The notes below the pieces were generated by a model. It was not told where the DNA came from. It ran no database searches and saw only the letters and a list, made by a program, of their open reading frames with translations. This document shows positions 46,763 to 55,965 of a DNA stretch of 64,000 nucleotides, in pieces (within the stretch, counting starts at the first letter, position 1; the number at the start of each line of letters is the position of its first letter). Position numbers and translations under genes: made by a program. The DNA comes from Lamellibrachia columna (lineage: Eukaryota > Annelida > Polychaeta > Sabellida > Siboglinidae), in contig OY759269.1 of the NCBI GenBank assembly GCA_963662155.1, forward strand, positions 15,968,763-16,032,762, read 5' to 3'.

Positions 46763-47453
46763 ATCGCTGACGAAGGAGAAATGCGTCTCGTGAAGGTTGA
46801 GGTAGAGCGTGGTGGGATATTTTCAGATCGATCGACGGATGAGTTCGGCGATTGGTCGTTCGTCCTCTTCGTTCGGTTTTACGAGACTGTATACGCACAC
46901 GTTCGTCTGGAACGTGGTCTCGATACGATGGAGGTCTTTCATTGAGACCCCGGCAAATTCCTCCATGGGTACACCGTCTTGAGCGTAAGCCTCGTACAGC
47001 GTCTTCACAGCTGGTTTCAATCGACGTAAGTCACATCCTCGTTGCAGGGCCAGACATCGAAAGAGACACAGGTTATCGCCGTACCTCTTACCGCACTTGG
47101 GATCCGCTTCCAAGCCGACGACGGCTTTGTTCTGCTTAATGTAGACCGGAAGGGGGATCATTCCCACGCATCCTATCGGATGATCGATGATTCGATTTAC
47201 GAAGAAGGTGACGTTGGTCACGAGTTCGCATACCCACGCTGAATCAGGTCTTTGATTGATGGCCCACTGCAAGACGTCTGTTTCTCGGATGCGTTTGAGA
47301 AAATCGTCAAAACCCTCGCTGTCGGTGACGAGACTGGGTTCGTCCAGGTATCGACCACAGCAGTTGCACGAGGAATGGTAGTACTTGTATTGGTCCGTGT
47401 TCTTGTTCCTCAGCACGAATGCGTAACTGAGGTTAATCTTGAAGGCGTTGGTT

Positions 47454-48074
47454 TTATTCCTGGTACATTTTCTTCAAAGACGTCTCTAGAACGGTCGTGT
47501 CTAGCGTGGTTAATCTGTAATCGTACCTGCTCTGGAGAGGTCCTCTCGACACGCGTGTTCTTATGGAGGACCAGTGCGCTCGAACGACATCTAGCAGTTT
47601 TGTCGACAGGTTGTCGTCGAAGGGAAGACGTTCGGGCGGGTCAACGGGGTCTTCGTCGGTGGCTAGTGGGTGAAGGGGTGGTGGTGGTGATGGTGGTGGT
47701 GGTGGTGGTGATGGTGGTGGTGGTGGTGGTGGTGGTGGTGGTTTGCACACGTGTTTGGTCAAGTAGTCACGTTTGACGAAATTCCTTCCACATTTAGCAC
47801 ACGTGAATGTCTTGGTCTTTTTTTTAAGACGACATGTTGTTCTTACGTGATGCTGCAGATCGTTCCATCTTTCGAACGTCGCTTCGCATTTACACGAGTA
47901 TTTCGTTTTCTTTGTACGATCGCCTTGAGAGAGGTCTTCTAGAAGAACACCAGGGGACGCTATCGAATAAGAATGCTCGTTCGCAGACGGCGACGGGTGA
48001 CTCGCTAAGTGGCTTCGTAGAGCCGCATACGAATCGAGCGCAAGTCCGCAACGACGACATAGATGACGTTTCAT
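47454..48074 (-). CDS. Zinc-finger N-terminal block of the polymerase gene
   Basis: Fingers are CRRCGLALDSYAALRSHLAS, a C2HC variant in CKCEATFERWNDLQHHVRTT, and CAKCGRNFVKRDYLTKHVC. A run of Pro encoded by a (GGT)n tract follows (47684-47742 on the plus strand). The end (RYDYRLTTLDTTVLETSLKK) has the strand pattern that precedes the polymerase N-terminal domain; after a frameshift the polymerase reading continues with FKINLSYAFVLRN. The fingers are therefore best seen as the head of the polymerase, perhaps for binding the element ends. A separate zinc-finger gene is the alternative. Confidence 0.7.
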   Translation of the reverse strand: MKRHLCRRCGLALDSYAALRSHLASHPSPSANEHSYSIASPGVLLEDLSQGDRTKKTKYSCKCEATFERWNDLQHHVRTTCRLKKKTKTFTCAKCGRNFVKRDYLTKHVCKPPPPPPPPPPSPPPPPPSPPPPLHPLATDEDPVDPPERLPFDDNLSTKLLDVVRAHWSSIRTRVSRGPLQSRYDYRLTTLDTTVLETSLKKMYQE

Positions 48075-48182
48075 GTTATCGACGACGACGACGACGACGA
48101 CGACGTGTCTACAACTGACATACATTGACTCTCGTTATAACATATATACGGTTCAGAACCGTTCGTTATTTATTAAATATTC

Positions 48183-48400
48183 GAAGGAACGTTCGTTATG
48201 CAAACGGCGCCAAGACCGTACGGTGGCGACATCGAATGGACGAACGTTCATTATGCAAACGACACCAATACCGTACGGTGGCGACATCGAACGGACGAAC
48301 GTTCATTATGCAAACGACACCAAGACCGTACGGTGGCGACCTCGAACGATCATTATGCAAACGATACCAAGACCGTACGGTGGCGACATCGAACGGACTG
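48183..48400. repeat. 55-bp tandem repeat upstream of the polymerase gene
   Basis: Four copies. Each has ATGCAAAC (starts 48198, 48253, 48308, 48355) and, about 18 bp later, the palindrome CCGTACGG followed by TGGCGAC. The first three are 55 bp apart, the last 47 bp. The array begins about 110 bp upstream of the polymerase start. ATGCAAAC resembles the octamer bound by POU-domain factors. It is a candidate enhancer or replication signal. Confidence 0.9.
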
Positions 48401-48859
48401 CGAGTTCCTTCGTCTAGACGACGCCGTTCTAAACATAATTCTTTCGGAGGATTCTTTACGGAGGTGTAATAAAGAGTCTACGAGGACAACTACGAAGCGG
48501 AGGACCGACAGCTCGCGCTATATTTTTATATAATTCTTTACGAGGGGCAATAAAGAGTCTACGAAGAATTTCTACGACGACAACACGCACCATATTTTGT
48601 TTCATTTTTTTATTATGTTGTAATCATACATATACGATTCGACTTATAGACGATGATGACATGCTGAGTTTGTGGATCTTTATGATCGCGACAGTGACTC
48701 CTAGCTTACGATCGGTTATCGATACGGCAGCGGCTAGCGGATGAATAACTTGTGGGTTGTTAACCACGACAGAGGTTAGGTAATGTTGATGATTATAAGT
48801 CTTTTCCGTAGAGATGTATATATGTAACAACATAGCAAAAAAAAAAAACAATATATTCA

Positions 48860-49225
48860 CGAATGTTTCATTTCTACAGCAGCGGCTATATATATTCAAT
48901 GTTCATTTCAACAGCGGTTATATATGTTATATATATTCAATGTTCATTTCTACAGCAGCGGCTATATATTCAATGTTCATTTCAACAGCGGTTATGTAGT
49001 CAATGTTCATTTCAACAGTGGTTATAATGTTCATTTCAACAGTGATTATAATGTTCATTTCAACAGCGGTTATATATATATTCAATGTTCATTTCAACAG
49101 CGGTTATAATGTTCGTTTCTACGACGGTTATGCGTATTCAATGTTCATTCTACAACGGTTATGTGTATTCAATGTTCGTTTCTACGGCGGTTATATTCAA
49201 TGTTCGTTTCAAGAGTGGTTTTAGG
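48860..49225. repeat. Degenerate minisatellite (TTCATTTCAACAGCGGTTAT)
   Basis: About twelve variable-length copies of a phrase of about 25-35 bp, AT-rich between the GCGG cores. Confidence 0.85.
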
Positions 49226-49231
49226 TAATGT

Positions 49232-50814
49232 TCATTTCGAATGCGACTGAATTTGTCGTAGAAGCTCCTTTTGCCAATCCGTCGACATTATAACGGCGGC
49301 AACGTCCTGGCACACGTTGCGAGTCACCGTCTCGAGCGTCAAACGACTGTTTCGACATTCGAGTATAACCTTGCGAAGTAGGACTTCTTCGAAGATGACG
49401 TTGCAGACATCCTGCGTCATGATCTCGTCTGGGTTAAGCGGCCTAAACACGGCCACGGTATCGTGAGGTGTTGCGATAACGGTGGCATCAAGTAGGACGT
49501 ATAGCATCGGCTTCGACGTTGGAGATTCACTCTCCGTCGAATCGGAGCCGTCGTCGTTGTCTTCCGGTTCGGTCGGAGGACACCCCTCTGGTTGGGAATC
49601 TACGTGCGGCGAGGATGGTGAAGTCGTCGCCACTGGTACTTTCACCGCCGGTCTCTCGAAGACGCACGATCTCTTCGATGGCGACGGCGGTGACACCCAA
49701 CTCGGTGTTGCAAAGATGTCGTTGTAGTCGTCGTCGCTCGGAGCCGTCCTCTTGTATGCCTCCTTGATGCGCTGCAAACCACTCTATCGAACAGAAAGAT
49801 TAGTACATATGCGCACTATATCGTGCATGTGAACCGTATTGTTCAATTAATACCTCTCTCACCTTATCTTTCACGCGATATCGCCACTGCGTGCTCCCGC
49901 ACGTTGAGATTACTTCTACACTTAACCAACTCAAGACATGCAAGATCGTGCTGTCCGAGGGCATATCGCTCTCTGAATCTAAATTCATTATACGAGCCAT
50001 CTCATCGCACGTGTATTGCACAGCGGCTTTCTCTACAGTCAAGTTAAATTGTTGTTCGTTATACATGCTTTCGGCGCGATTGGCTATCTTATCTATTCGA
50101 CGCACCGTTTTCATACAACTGTCGCTGCCGTTATCGTCGTCACCGCCACCGCTGCCGCTGCTGCCGTCGCTGCTTACTATTATAACATCGGATCTATTCT
50201 CCTCCATCTCGTCGTCTGTTATTACAACGAGTGAGTCCGCCGATGAAGAAGAGAATAAATCATTGCAACTATTATCTTCTAACCACTTCCTCACCTTCGT
50301 TTTTCCGTCAACAGCAGCGGAAACTGCAGGTACATCGGCGGTAGCAGCAGCGGTTGCTGATGTTCCAGCTTCGTTCTGTCAACAAAAGTTACATGACATC
50401 AATCTCCTCCACAGTGTAATTTACGTACTCTTTGGTCACGCGCTTCCTAATGACAGCCATGACCTGACTACCTCGCAGCGCCGACATCGACTCGTAGCGT
50501 TCCTCGTCTGACGCCATTTGCGCGTAATCTTTTGCGGTGAACCCTAGAATTTTGACCGCTTTTTCATCGAAACAAGTACACCAGCACTCGCTGCCGATAC
50601 TGTCTGACAGGAGTAAGCGCAGAGCGAATCTGTACACGCGCTCACGCTGGTAGCCGTGCGTCGGGCAGACGTGCTTGACGACTCGTTTGGGACAATTAGG
50701 ACAAGCATTGTAAAACACGTATTTCTTTTGAACACCGCAGGCCGTTACGGTTAAAGGCTGCGCAAACACATAGCGACCACCACTCACCTCGCATTGTAGT
50801 CTGGTCAAAGTCAT
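49232..50814 (-). CDS. Polinton 1 RPA-like SSB gene with spliced extension
   Basis: A proposed three-exon gene. The SSB domain is 50814-50389. If an intron of 49 bp (GTAAAT at 50424, CAG ending at 50376) is removed in phase 0, the frame continues through a Ser/Gly-rich linker and a helical block (50375-49863). It then crosses a second phase-0 intron into the last exon (49783-49232). The second intron is well formed: GTGAGA donor at 49862, TACTAAT branch-like word at 49799-49805, GATAG acceptor at 49784. The last exon has LLDATVIATPHDTVAV and a helical end. The same order exists in Polinton 2. The extension family is unrecognised. The first intron is very short, so the SSB could also be a separate protein ending at 50389. 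Confidence 0.6.
49784..49862 (-). other. Putative 79-bp intron in the SSB extension
   Basis: AAG before GTGAGA, branch-like TACTAAT, pyrimidine-rich CTTTCTGTTC and AG. It joins two open frames in phase 0. The retained form would stop at TAG within the intron. Confidence 0.6.
50389..50814 (-). CDS. RPA-like single-strand DNA-binding domain, Polinton 1
   Basis: 141 residues with the layout of RPA70 DBD-C. The OB-fold opening is VSGGRYVFAQPLTVTACG. The zinc knuckle is ACPNCPKRVVKHVCPTHGY (Cys-x2-Cys and Cys-x2-His). YRFALRLLLSDSIGSECWC and FDEKAVKILGFTAKDYAQMA follow, then RYESMSALRGSQVMAVIRKR. It should bind single-stranded DNA exposed by strand-displacement synthesis (inference). The Polinton 2 homologue (25127-25627) shares the knuckle and the YRFALR, DEERY and LRG motifs. 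A TATA box lies 90 bp upstream. Confidence 0.75.
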   Translation of the reverse strand: MTLTRLQCEVSGGRYVFAQPLTVTACGVQKKYVFYNACPNCPKRVVKHVCPTHGYQRERVYRFALRLLLSDSIGSECWCTCFDEKAVKILGFTAKDYAQMASDEERYESMSALRGSQVMAVIRKRVTKEYVNYTVEEIDVM

Positions 50815-50903
50815 CTCGACGCTTGTCTGTTGTGAGGTGGCCGTCTTCGTGTTCGGGTAGAATCGCTTGAAAACAATTGTAATGACTGGGCTAGTACTGC
50901 TGT

Positions 50904-50913
50904 CTTTATATAG
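50904..50913 (-). promoter_or_regulatory. TATA box of the Polinton 1 SSB gene
   Basis: CTATATAAAG on the minus strand, 90 bp before the ATG at 50814. Position and sequence match the Polinton 2 homologue. Confidence 0.7.
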
Positions 50914-50936
50914 GCCCCTTATCGTCTGTTAACAAC

Positions 50937-51125
50937 GCGTGATGTTTTCGCTATTGCGAAACAGCGCGTGATGCCCGAATCGAGTTGCACGGCGCGTGAT
51001 GTTTTCACCGGTACAAACGAGTTTGGACCGGTTCTCCTGGTGCCTGAATCGGTGTCTGAATCGGGTTGCACAACGCGTGATGTTTTCACCGGTACAAACG
51101 AGTTTGGACCGGTTCTCCCGATGCC
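50937..51125. repeat. 81-bp direct repeat upstream of the SSB gene
   Basis: GTTTTCACCGGTACAAACGA followed by GTTTGGACCGGTTCTCC occurs at 51001 and 51082, each preceded by CGCGTGATG. A third partial unit is at 50937. It sits 25-210 bp upstream of the TATA box on the minus strand, so it is likely promoter-associated. Confidence 0.85.
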
Positions 51126-51456
51126 TGGTCGCAATCTCGCATCCGCGTTACATCAGACCCGTTTTTTTTACCTGTTGGTGAGTTCGTATTAACTCTCTTA
51201 GTTGCGTAAGTAACTGTCCGAGCGTATTCTGACCCGTTCGACCGTCGTAGATCAAAGCGTCCCAAAAACCCTCTTTTACTTTTCACTCATTCTACCAATG
51301 CGACCTTTAAAACGAATCGGACGATTCATACTTGTGTTAAAACGTGCATTATAATGAGTGCTGTCACCTCGATTTTTTGTCCGTTTGTCAGACAGTCTTA
51401 TCTATCAGCTCTCTGATACGGCGAGTTCGTCGTTGTCAACAATATTTCCTCTCTCT

Positions 51457-51474
51457 CTCTCTATATATATATAG
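51457..51474 (+). promoter_or_regulatory. TATA-like element of plus-strand accessory gene
   Basis: A TATATATATA stretch about 35-50 bp before the ATG at 51509, pointing rightward. Confidence 0.45.
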
Positions 51475-51508
51475 GACTTCTCGTCGTACTCTCGTCATCG
51501 CTATCAAC

Positions 51509-51673
51509 ATGCCGTCGTTTCTATTCTTCGTTCGAGTCGCCGTTACCATAGTCTCGGTGCTTGCCACCGTTGCTCGTCTCACAATACGCTATGCGAGGTG
51601 CTACATCCGAGATGTAGGCATCGTCTGTAAAGTTCTAAGAGAGGCATTCATTATAGAGTTCTGTCTCCGGTGA
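51509..51673 (+). CDS. Small membrane-protein-like accessory ORF
   Basis: 54 codons. A hydrophobic N-terminal segment (FLFFVRVAVTIVSVLATVA) is followed by a basic stretch (RLTIRYARCYIR) and a short end. The stop overlaps a donor-like CG/GTGAGT at 51669-51675, so the protein may instead be spliced to a downstream exon. It faces away from the core genes, in the accessory end. No family is recognised. Confidence 0.4.
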   Translation: MPSFLFFVRVAVTIVSVLATVARLTIRYARCYIRDVGIVCKVLREAFIIEFCLR

Positions 51674-51872
51674 GTTTATTTCTAGTCTCTAATGATGTGT
51701 TGTTTTTTTCTTGCATTCAACTATATCTCATTCTACTTTGTTGTTGTTGCAAAACTTTAAGAGAGGCGTTCGTTGCAGAGTTCTGTCTTCGGTGAGTTTA
51801 TTTCTAGTCTGTAATGATGTGTTGTTTTTTCTTGCATTCAACTATATCTCATTCTACTTTGTTGTTGTTTTC
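51640..51872. repeat. 122-bp tandem duplication with exon-like core
   Basis: Two copies start at 51640 and 51762. Each holds AG, a 30-bp coding-like core (AGAGGC..TTC....AGAGTTCTGT) and a GTGAGTTT donor-like site, then a T-rich tract. It looks like a duplicated small exon plus intron. Confidence 0.8.
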
Positions 51873-51906
51873 TCGCAATGATCACTGTCACCTATGGAAA
51901 GGTGTA

Positions 51907-52251
51907 ATGAGGGAACTTCTAGAGGTGACCCTCCAACGACACTTCGATCGTGATCGCTCCAACTTGAAGAAAAAAACACGATCGCCATTACGTCCTTCTA
52001 CGCTCTCCGAGGTCGTGGGCCTGATGCAAAGCCGCTCACTCTGGCCGTCCGTCATGCGTGAACTAGCGGAGAAATACGAGTTCAAAAAAATAGAATGTGA
52101 CAACAGCATTGTCTCCCCTCCGTCTCCATCCAAACAAGAAGAAAATTGGACGGATGAGCACTCACCTCCGTCACGCCCCACTCGACTACCACTACGAGTT
52201 CGTCGTCATCGTCATTGCAAACCTCTTCACATGAGATTCGTGTCGTATTAA
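51907..52251 (+). CDS. Unidentified accessory ORF at the Polinton 1 right end
   Basis: An open frame (upstream-open to 51814) reads MRELLEVTLQRHFDRDR, LSEVVGLMQSRSLWPSVMRE, then an acidic/Ser-Pro tail and a basic end (LRVRRHRHCK). It could be the last exon of the gene starting at 51509. No family is recognised. Confidence 0.35.
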   Translation: MRELLEVTLQRHFDRDRSNLKKKTRSPLRPSTLSEVVGLMQSRSLWPSVMRELAEKYEFKKIECDNSIVSPPSPSKQEENWTDEHSPPSRPTRLPLRVRRHRHCKPLHMRFVSY

Positions 52252-53328
52252 TCTCACGAGACGAGAACAATCTTAAAATAAAATTAACTTTTGTTTTTTA
52301 ATTTCATTCGTATGTTAAACACGCTGCACCCTGTTGGTGTCTCGCTTTTAATCGTGTATCTTTTCCGATATTATTAATTTCATTCGTATGTTAAACACGC
52401 TGCACACTGTTGGTGTCTCGCTTTTAATCGTGTATCTTTTCCGATATTAAATTTTTGCTTTGTATCATTAATACATGTCTGTTGTTTTTTGCGTACGTTC
52501 TCGATAATAATATATATATATTTATTACACGATCCTTCCTAATACATCACACTCACAAAGTTCATTATATATATATATTTATTACACAATCCTTCCTAAT
52601 ACATCACACTCACAAAAGTCCAATCGCTTGTAAATTCCAACCACTATTACACGGTCCTTCCTTCCTTCCTAATACATTGCAAGCACAAAGTCCAATCGCT
52701 TGTAAATTCCAACCGCTTTCCGTATTTCGTTCGACCGGCCGCTGACTCGAAATCCACGTTAAGTCAGCCGCTTCAGTCTGCAACAGAACGCAGCTGTTTT
52801 GGTTAGGTATCGAGTTACAACATGCACGCTGTGATTTAAAATAATAATAACATTTCTCACACATCTCAGTCCGTGTTAAAAGGCCCCGAACGAATAACAT
52901 TTCTCACACATCTCAGTCCGTGTTAAAAGGCCCCGAACGAATATCCGTAGTACATCGTGTTTTACAACAACCATTCAATATCGAGCGACATTACCTTCGT
53001 ACCTTCAATTTCCACACGCTTAACAATCCCATATGGGTCGTTGTAACAGAACGCAGCTCCAACAACCACTAAATACCATACAGCCCATGTTTCGGCCTAC
53101 GCGGTTGTCTGCCGATAAACGAATCCGTCCGTAGTTCACCGGATATCAAGTTACATCAACACGCTTGACGCTAATTATAACATCGACTCGAATATATAGG
53201 GTAGTGTCGTACCAATTGCTACATATAGGATAGCGTGGGATAATATGTTACCAATTTTTCGATCTTAGAGGTTACAACCACGCGCGCACGCGTTCGTACG
53301 GGTGCGCACGGGTGCACTCGTGCGCACC
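52252..53328. other. Right sub-terminal non-coding region of Polinton 1
   Basis: About 1.1 kb with no gene. It has small direct repeats: 76-bp (52301 and 52377), AT-rich CCTTCCTAATACAT-containing units (52510-52700), and a 47-bp unit (AACATTTCTCACACATCTC) near 52850-52945. GC-rich words (GTGCGCAC) lie before the terminal repeat. Confidence 0.6.
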
Positions 53329-53410
53329 CGCTAGATAGCACTACGATCGTTCTCCGATTAGTTACTCTCCGCTACGTGGCGTTCGTGAGGCTGCGCGCGC
53401 AACCGGATGT
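53329..53410 (-). repeat. Polinton 1 right terminal inverted repeat
   Basis: Reverse complement of 36745-36826, ending GCGCGCAACCGGATGT at 53410. The next bases (AGAAGT) do not match the bases left of the other end. Confidence 0.93.
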
Positions 53411-53469
53411 AGAAGTAGACCATGGGTGGATATTGACTGGGGGTGCGAAAAGCTATAAGGTACTACTTA

Positions 53470-53735
53470 TGTCGTATGTCGTATGGGTTGCTCGCTTCTT
53501 TTTGGTCGAGTGGGTTCTTCGCTTGCTAATGTTGAGTGAGTTCTTTGTTGTTTGCATATGTCGAAGTAGTTACACGCTTGCTCATATCGAGTGGGTTCAT
53601 CGATTCCTTATGTCGAGTGCGCCCCTCCCTTGCTTAAATATCAAGTGGGTTCATCGCCTGCTCATGTATCGGGGGTTTCTCGCTTGCATACTATGTCGGG
53701 TGGGTTCCTCGCTTACCTATGTCGCATGAATTCCT
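53470..53735. repeat. Degenerate minisatellite right of Polinton 1
   Basis: About seven loosely conserved units of about 38 bp with TATGTCGAGTGGGTTC and CGCTTGC. It may belong to the insertion site or to lost terminal DNA. Confidence 0.65.
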
Positions 53736-54127
53736 ATATGTATTCGTTTCCGGTCTACTTTCAAAACAATATTTGATTAATCCAATGAGTTGATTTGCTT
53801 TTCAAGTAATACATTTAACATCATTGCTTCCATTTATTGGATATATTATTATAATTATTATTCAAAACTTGTGCACTTACTTTAAAATAAGTTACTTCAA
53901 TGTGTATGAATAATTACAATGTTTCGATATTGTTGATGTATAATCACAAGCTGACATAGACTGCACAACCAGATGATGAAACGGGTAAACATTAGTATAA
54001 TATGTGTTAGTGGGTATGGGTTAGTGGATATCGAGTGACGTGCACATTCATTGTATGAATCCACTGGAAATAACTAGCGCCCCCTCGATAGTCGGGAGCA
54101 ACACGTCAAACCAGGAAGTCATCGCAA
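53736..54127. other. Non-coding stretch, no gene seen
   Basis: AT-rich, with no element ends recognised. Confidence 0.4.
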
Positions 54128-54460
54128 AAACAATAAAACCAATACAACAATACAACCAATATATCAATACAACCAATAAAACAATACAACCAATACAACA
54201 ATAAAACCAATACAACAATACAATCAATACATCAATACAACCAATACAACAATACAACCAATACAACAATACAACCAGTACATCAATACAACCAATACAA
54301 CAATACAATCAATACAAAAATAAAACCAATACAACAATACAACCAATAGATCAATACAACCAATACAACAATACAACCAATACATCAATAAAACCAATAC
54401 AACAATATAACCAATAAAAAAAAACAATACAACAGAACAACCAATACAACAATACAACCA
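54128..54460. repeat. (CCAATACAACAATACAA)n minisatellite
   Basis: A 17-bp unit, about 20 copies, with variants (AATAAAACC, AATACATC). Confidence 0.93.
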
Positions 54461-54511
54461 AGAAGCGAGAGTATGAAGTTTTGTAATCATTGTGTCTCTG
54501 AAATACAGTAA

Positions 54512-54513
<2 letters not shown>

Positions 54514-54551
<38 letters not shown>
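54514..54551. repeat. (TA)n microsatellite
   Basis: About 38 bp of TA. Confidence 0.95.
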
Positions 54552-54555
<4 letters not shown>

Positions 54556-54884
54556 CATTAAAATGTGCCTATTTTTAAAACACATTTAACTGATAGTATT
54601 TATTAAGAAATGCCATGCACAATATAAAAAACAAGTCGCTGTTTTCCAACCCTCAACGAAGATCGATTGGTCGTTCTGAAAAATTAATGCTTTTTTCATC
54701 CATGCAATGTCGGACAGCTAAAAATGGTGTCGTGGAAATATTGCATCAGTGACAATTGATGTTGGCGGGAATAATACGTTATTTTATAATGTATATAAAG
54801 TATATCATTAAGAGTCCGATGACGTCGGGCCTACATTTCGCGTTCCCCTCACTTGCGTTCACTCAGCTGTAACAAGTGCGTGTT

Positions 54885-55175
54885 GCGCGGTAGTGTAGCG
54901 GTTCGAACGTCGGGCTATCAAACAAGAGAACCCGGGTTCGAATCATTTTGTTCATCCACATTGCCACAGTTCACCCAGCTGCATGAATGAGCACCTGGCT
55001 ACAGAGAGAGTTGGATATAAGAATAAACTGTCTTCGTGCAGTAATTACACAGTGGCTGAAATCTTCCCAGATAAGTCGAGATCGCGTTGGACTGAACAGG
55101 TTTGCCAGTGAGTAAAGTGTACAGCCCTTTAAACAGACCCAAGGACTGGATAACTATATAAGAACATACCTGTTA
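54885..55175 (+). mobile_element. tRNA-derived SINE, plus strand
   Basis: It starts GCGCGGTAGTGTAGCGGTTC (A box) with a good B box in GGGTTCGAATC about 50 bp later, and ends CAAGGACTGGATAACTATATAAGAAC. Best-preserved copy in the window; same family as 33225-33478. Confidence 0.8.
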
Positions 55176-55605
55176 CCTATTTGTATACATACAGAGCGTG
55201 GAGAGTTTCTACAGACGACGGAAGGGCGCAGACCACAGTTATTTTTTCCCATCGGTGGCCGTGTTAACTTTTTTCATGATTGTAAGATCGTGCGACCATG
55301 AAACATTATAAAATATCATGACATCCACTGGCAATTTGTTTCCAGTGTATTGAACAGTTTAGGGACAAAAACATTTAACCCCAGCTCTGTTATTCATGTC
55401 GCAAACATACCCTCAACATTACCACGCAAAATATTAATACGCCTGCGGTGTTTCGACATTTCCACCACCAAAATGCGTACGCTTTTTCAAATCCGTTTCA
55501 TGCTGCAACATCTGGTTGCCAAATGTCTGCCAAGCGTTTCAGCTTGCCTGGCTGAATGCTGTTACCTCGTGTGGCAAATATAATCGATGATCGGCTAACT
55601 TGCGT

Positions 55606-55609
55606 ATAC

Positions 55610-55689
<80 letters not shown>

Positions 55690-55757
55690 GGTAATTATAC
55701 AAAACGAAGCTGCCTTAAATTGTGACGCACTATTGCAGTTGTTCTTCAGATAACGAC

Positions 55758-55837
<80 letters not shown>

Positions 55838-55965
55838 ATATACGTATGACAATAGGTGTGGTAATGCCCCACATTTGTATATTAGAAATGTCGTTATCTG
55901 AAGAACAACTGCAATAGTGCTCACAATTTAAGGCAGCTTCGTTTTGTGTAATTACCGTTATCTTT
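55606..55965. repeat. Inverted duplication centred on a TA tract
   Basis: A 73-bp stretch at 55687-55760 (ACGGTAATTATACAAAACGA to AACGACATT) recurs inverted at about 55888-55960. Between them and to the left are (TA)n tracts (55611-55687 and 55761-55825). Copy 1 of the segment has this sequence only once (about 33840-33912). Confidence 0.85.

Larger units (their letters stand above)
43637..48074 (-). pseudogene. pPolB: Protein-primed DNA polymerase B, broken
   Basis: The gene runs from the zinc fingers (Met at 48074) to the TAG at 43637-43639, in four open pieces. (1) C2H2/C2HC fingers and the first polymerase segment, to 47454. (2) 47416-46826, N-terminal domain with DNLCLFRCLALQRG. (3) 46822-44000, catalytic core. 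(4) 43996-43637, C-terminal tail with SKTYYCFGPTDKYSTKG. Pieces 1 and 2 are separated by a frameshift near 47455-47475, pieces 2 and 3 by TGA 46823-46825, and pieces 3 and 4 by TGA 43997-43999. Core motifs are intact: exonuclease FDFECWFD, palm YDANALYLWS, KLLGNSGYGKT and MDTDSAYLAL, plus a nuclease-like CSETKTAYQFQGCFFHGCP insert. As it stands it cannot make a full polymerase by standard decoding. Confidence 0.9.
48126..49231. promoter_or_regulatory. Polymerase upstream region / intergenic repeats
   Basis: About 1.1 kb without a gene. It contains the 55-bp repeats and a degenerate repeat of about 25-35 bp (48860-49225; TTCATTTCAACAGCGGTTAT with TATATATTCAATG). Near 48630-48810 there is local similarity to Polinton 2. 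Confidence 0.6.
36745..53410 (-). mobile_element. Polinton/Maverick (adintovirus-like) element, Polinton 1
   Basis: A 16.7-kb element with 82-bp terminal inverted repeats and a full Polinton core: protease, major and minor capsid proteins, ATPase, integrase and protein-primed polymerase, plus conserved small proteins. All core genes are on the minus strand, closely packed, and several overlap by a few bases. The GC content is higher than in the host DNA around it. No 6-bp target duplication is visible, which is usual for this group when intact. Virion genes are open; the polymerase gene is broken. The element is therefore probably immobile now, although its capsid genes look fresh. Confidence 0.95.

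Noticed and set aside
43637..47416. Alternative genetic code with TGA read as Trp in Polinton 1
   Set aside because: Protease, major capsid and penton-like genes all end properly at TGA, so TGA works as a stop here.
48183..49225. CRISPR-like array
   Set aside because: Tandem repeats without unique spacers, in animal DNA with no associated genes.
54048..54490. Hydrophobic repeat proteins on the minus strand
   Set aside because: Translations of the CCAATACAACAATACAA minisatellite.
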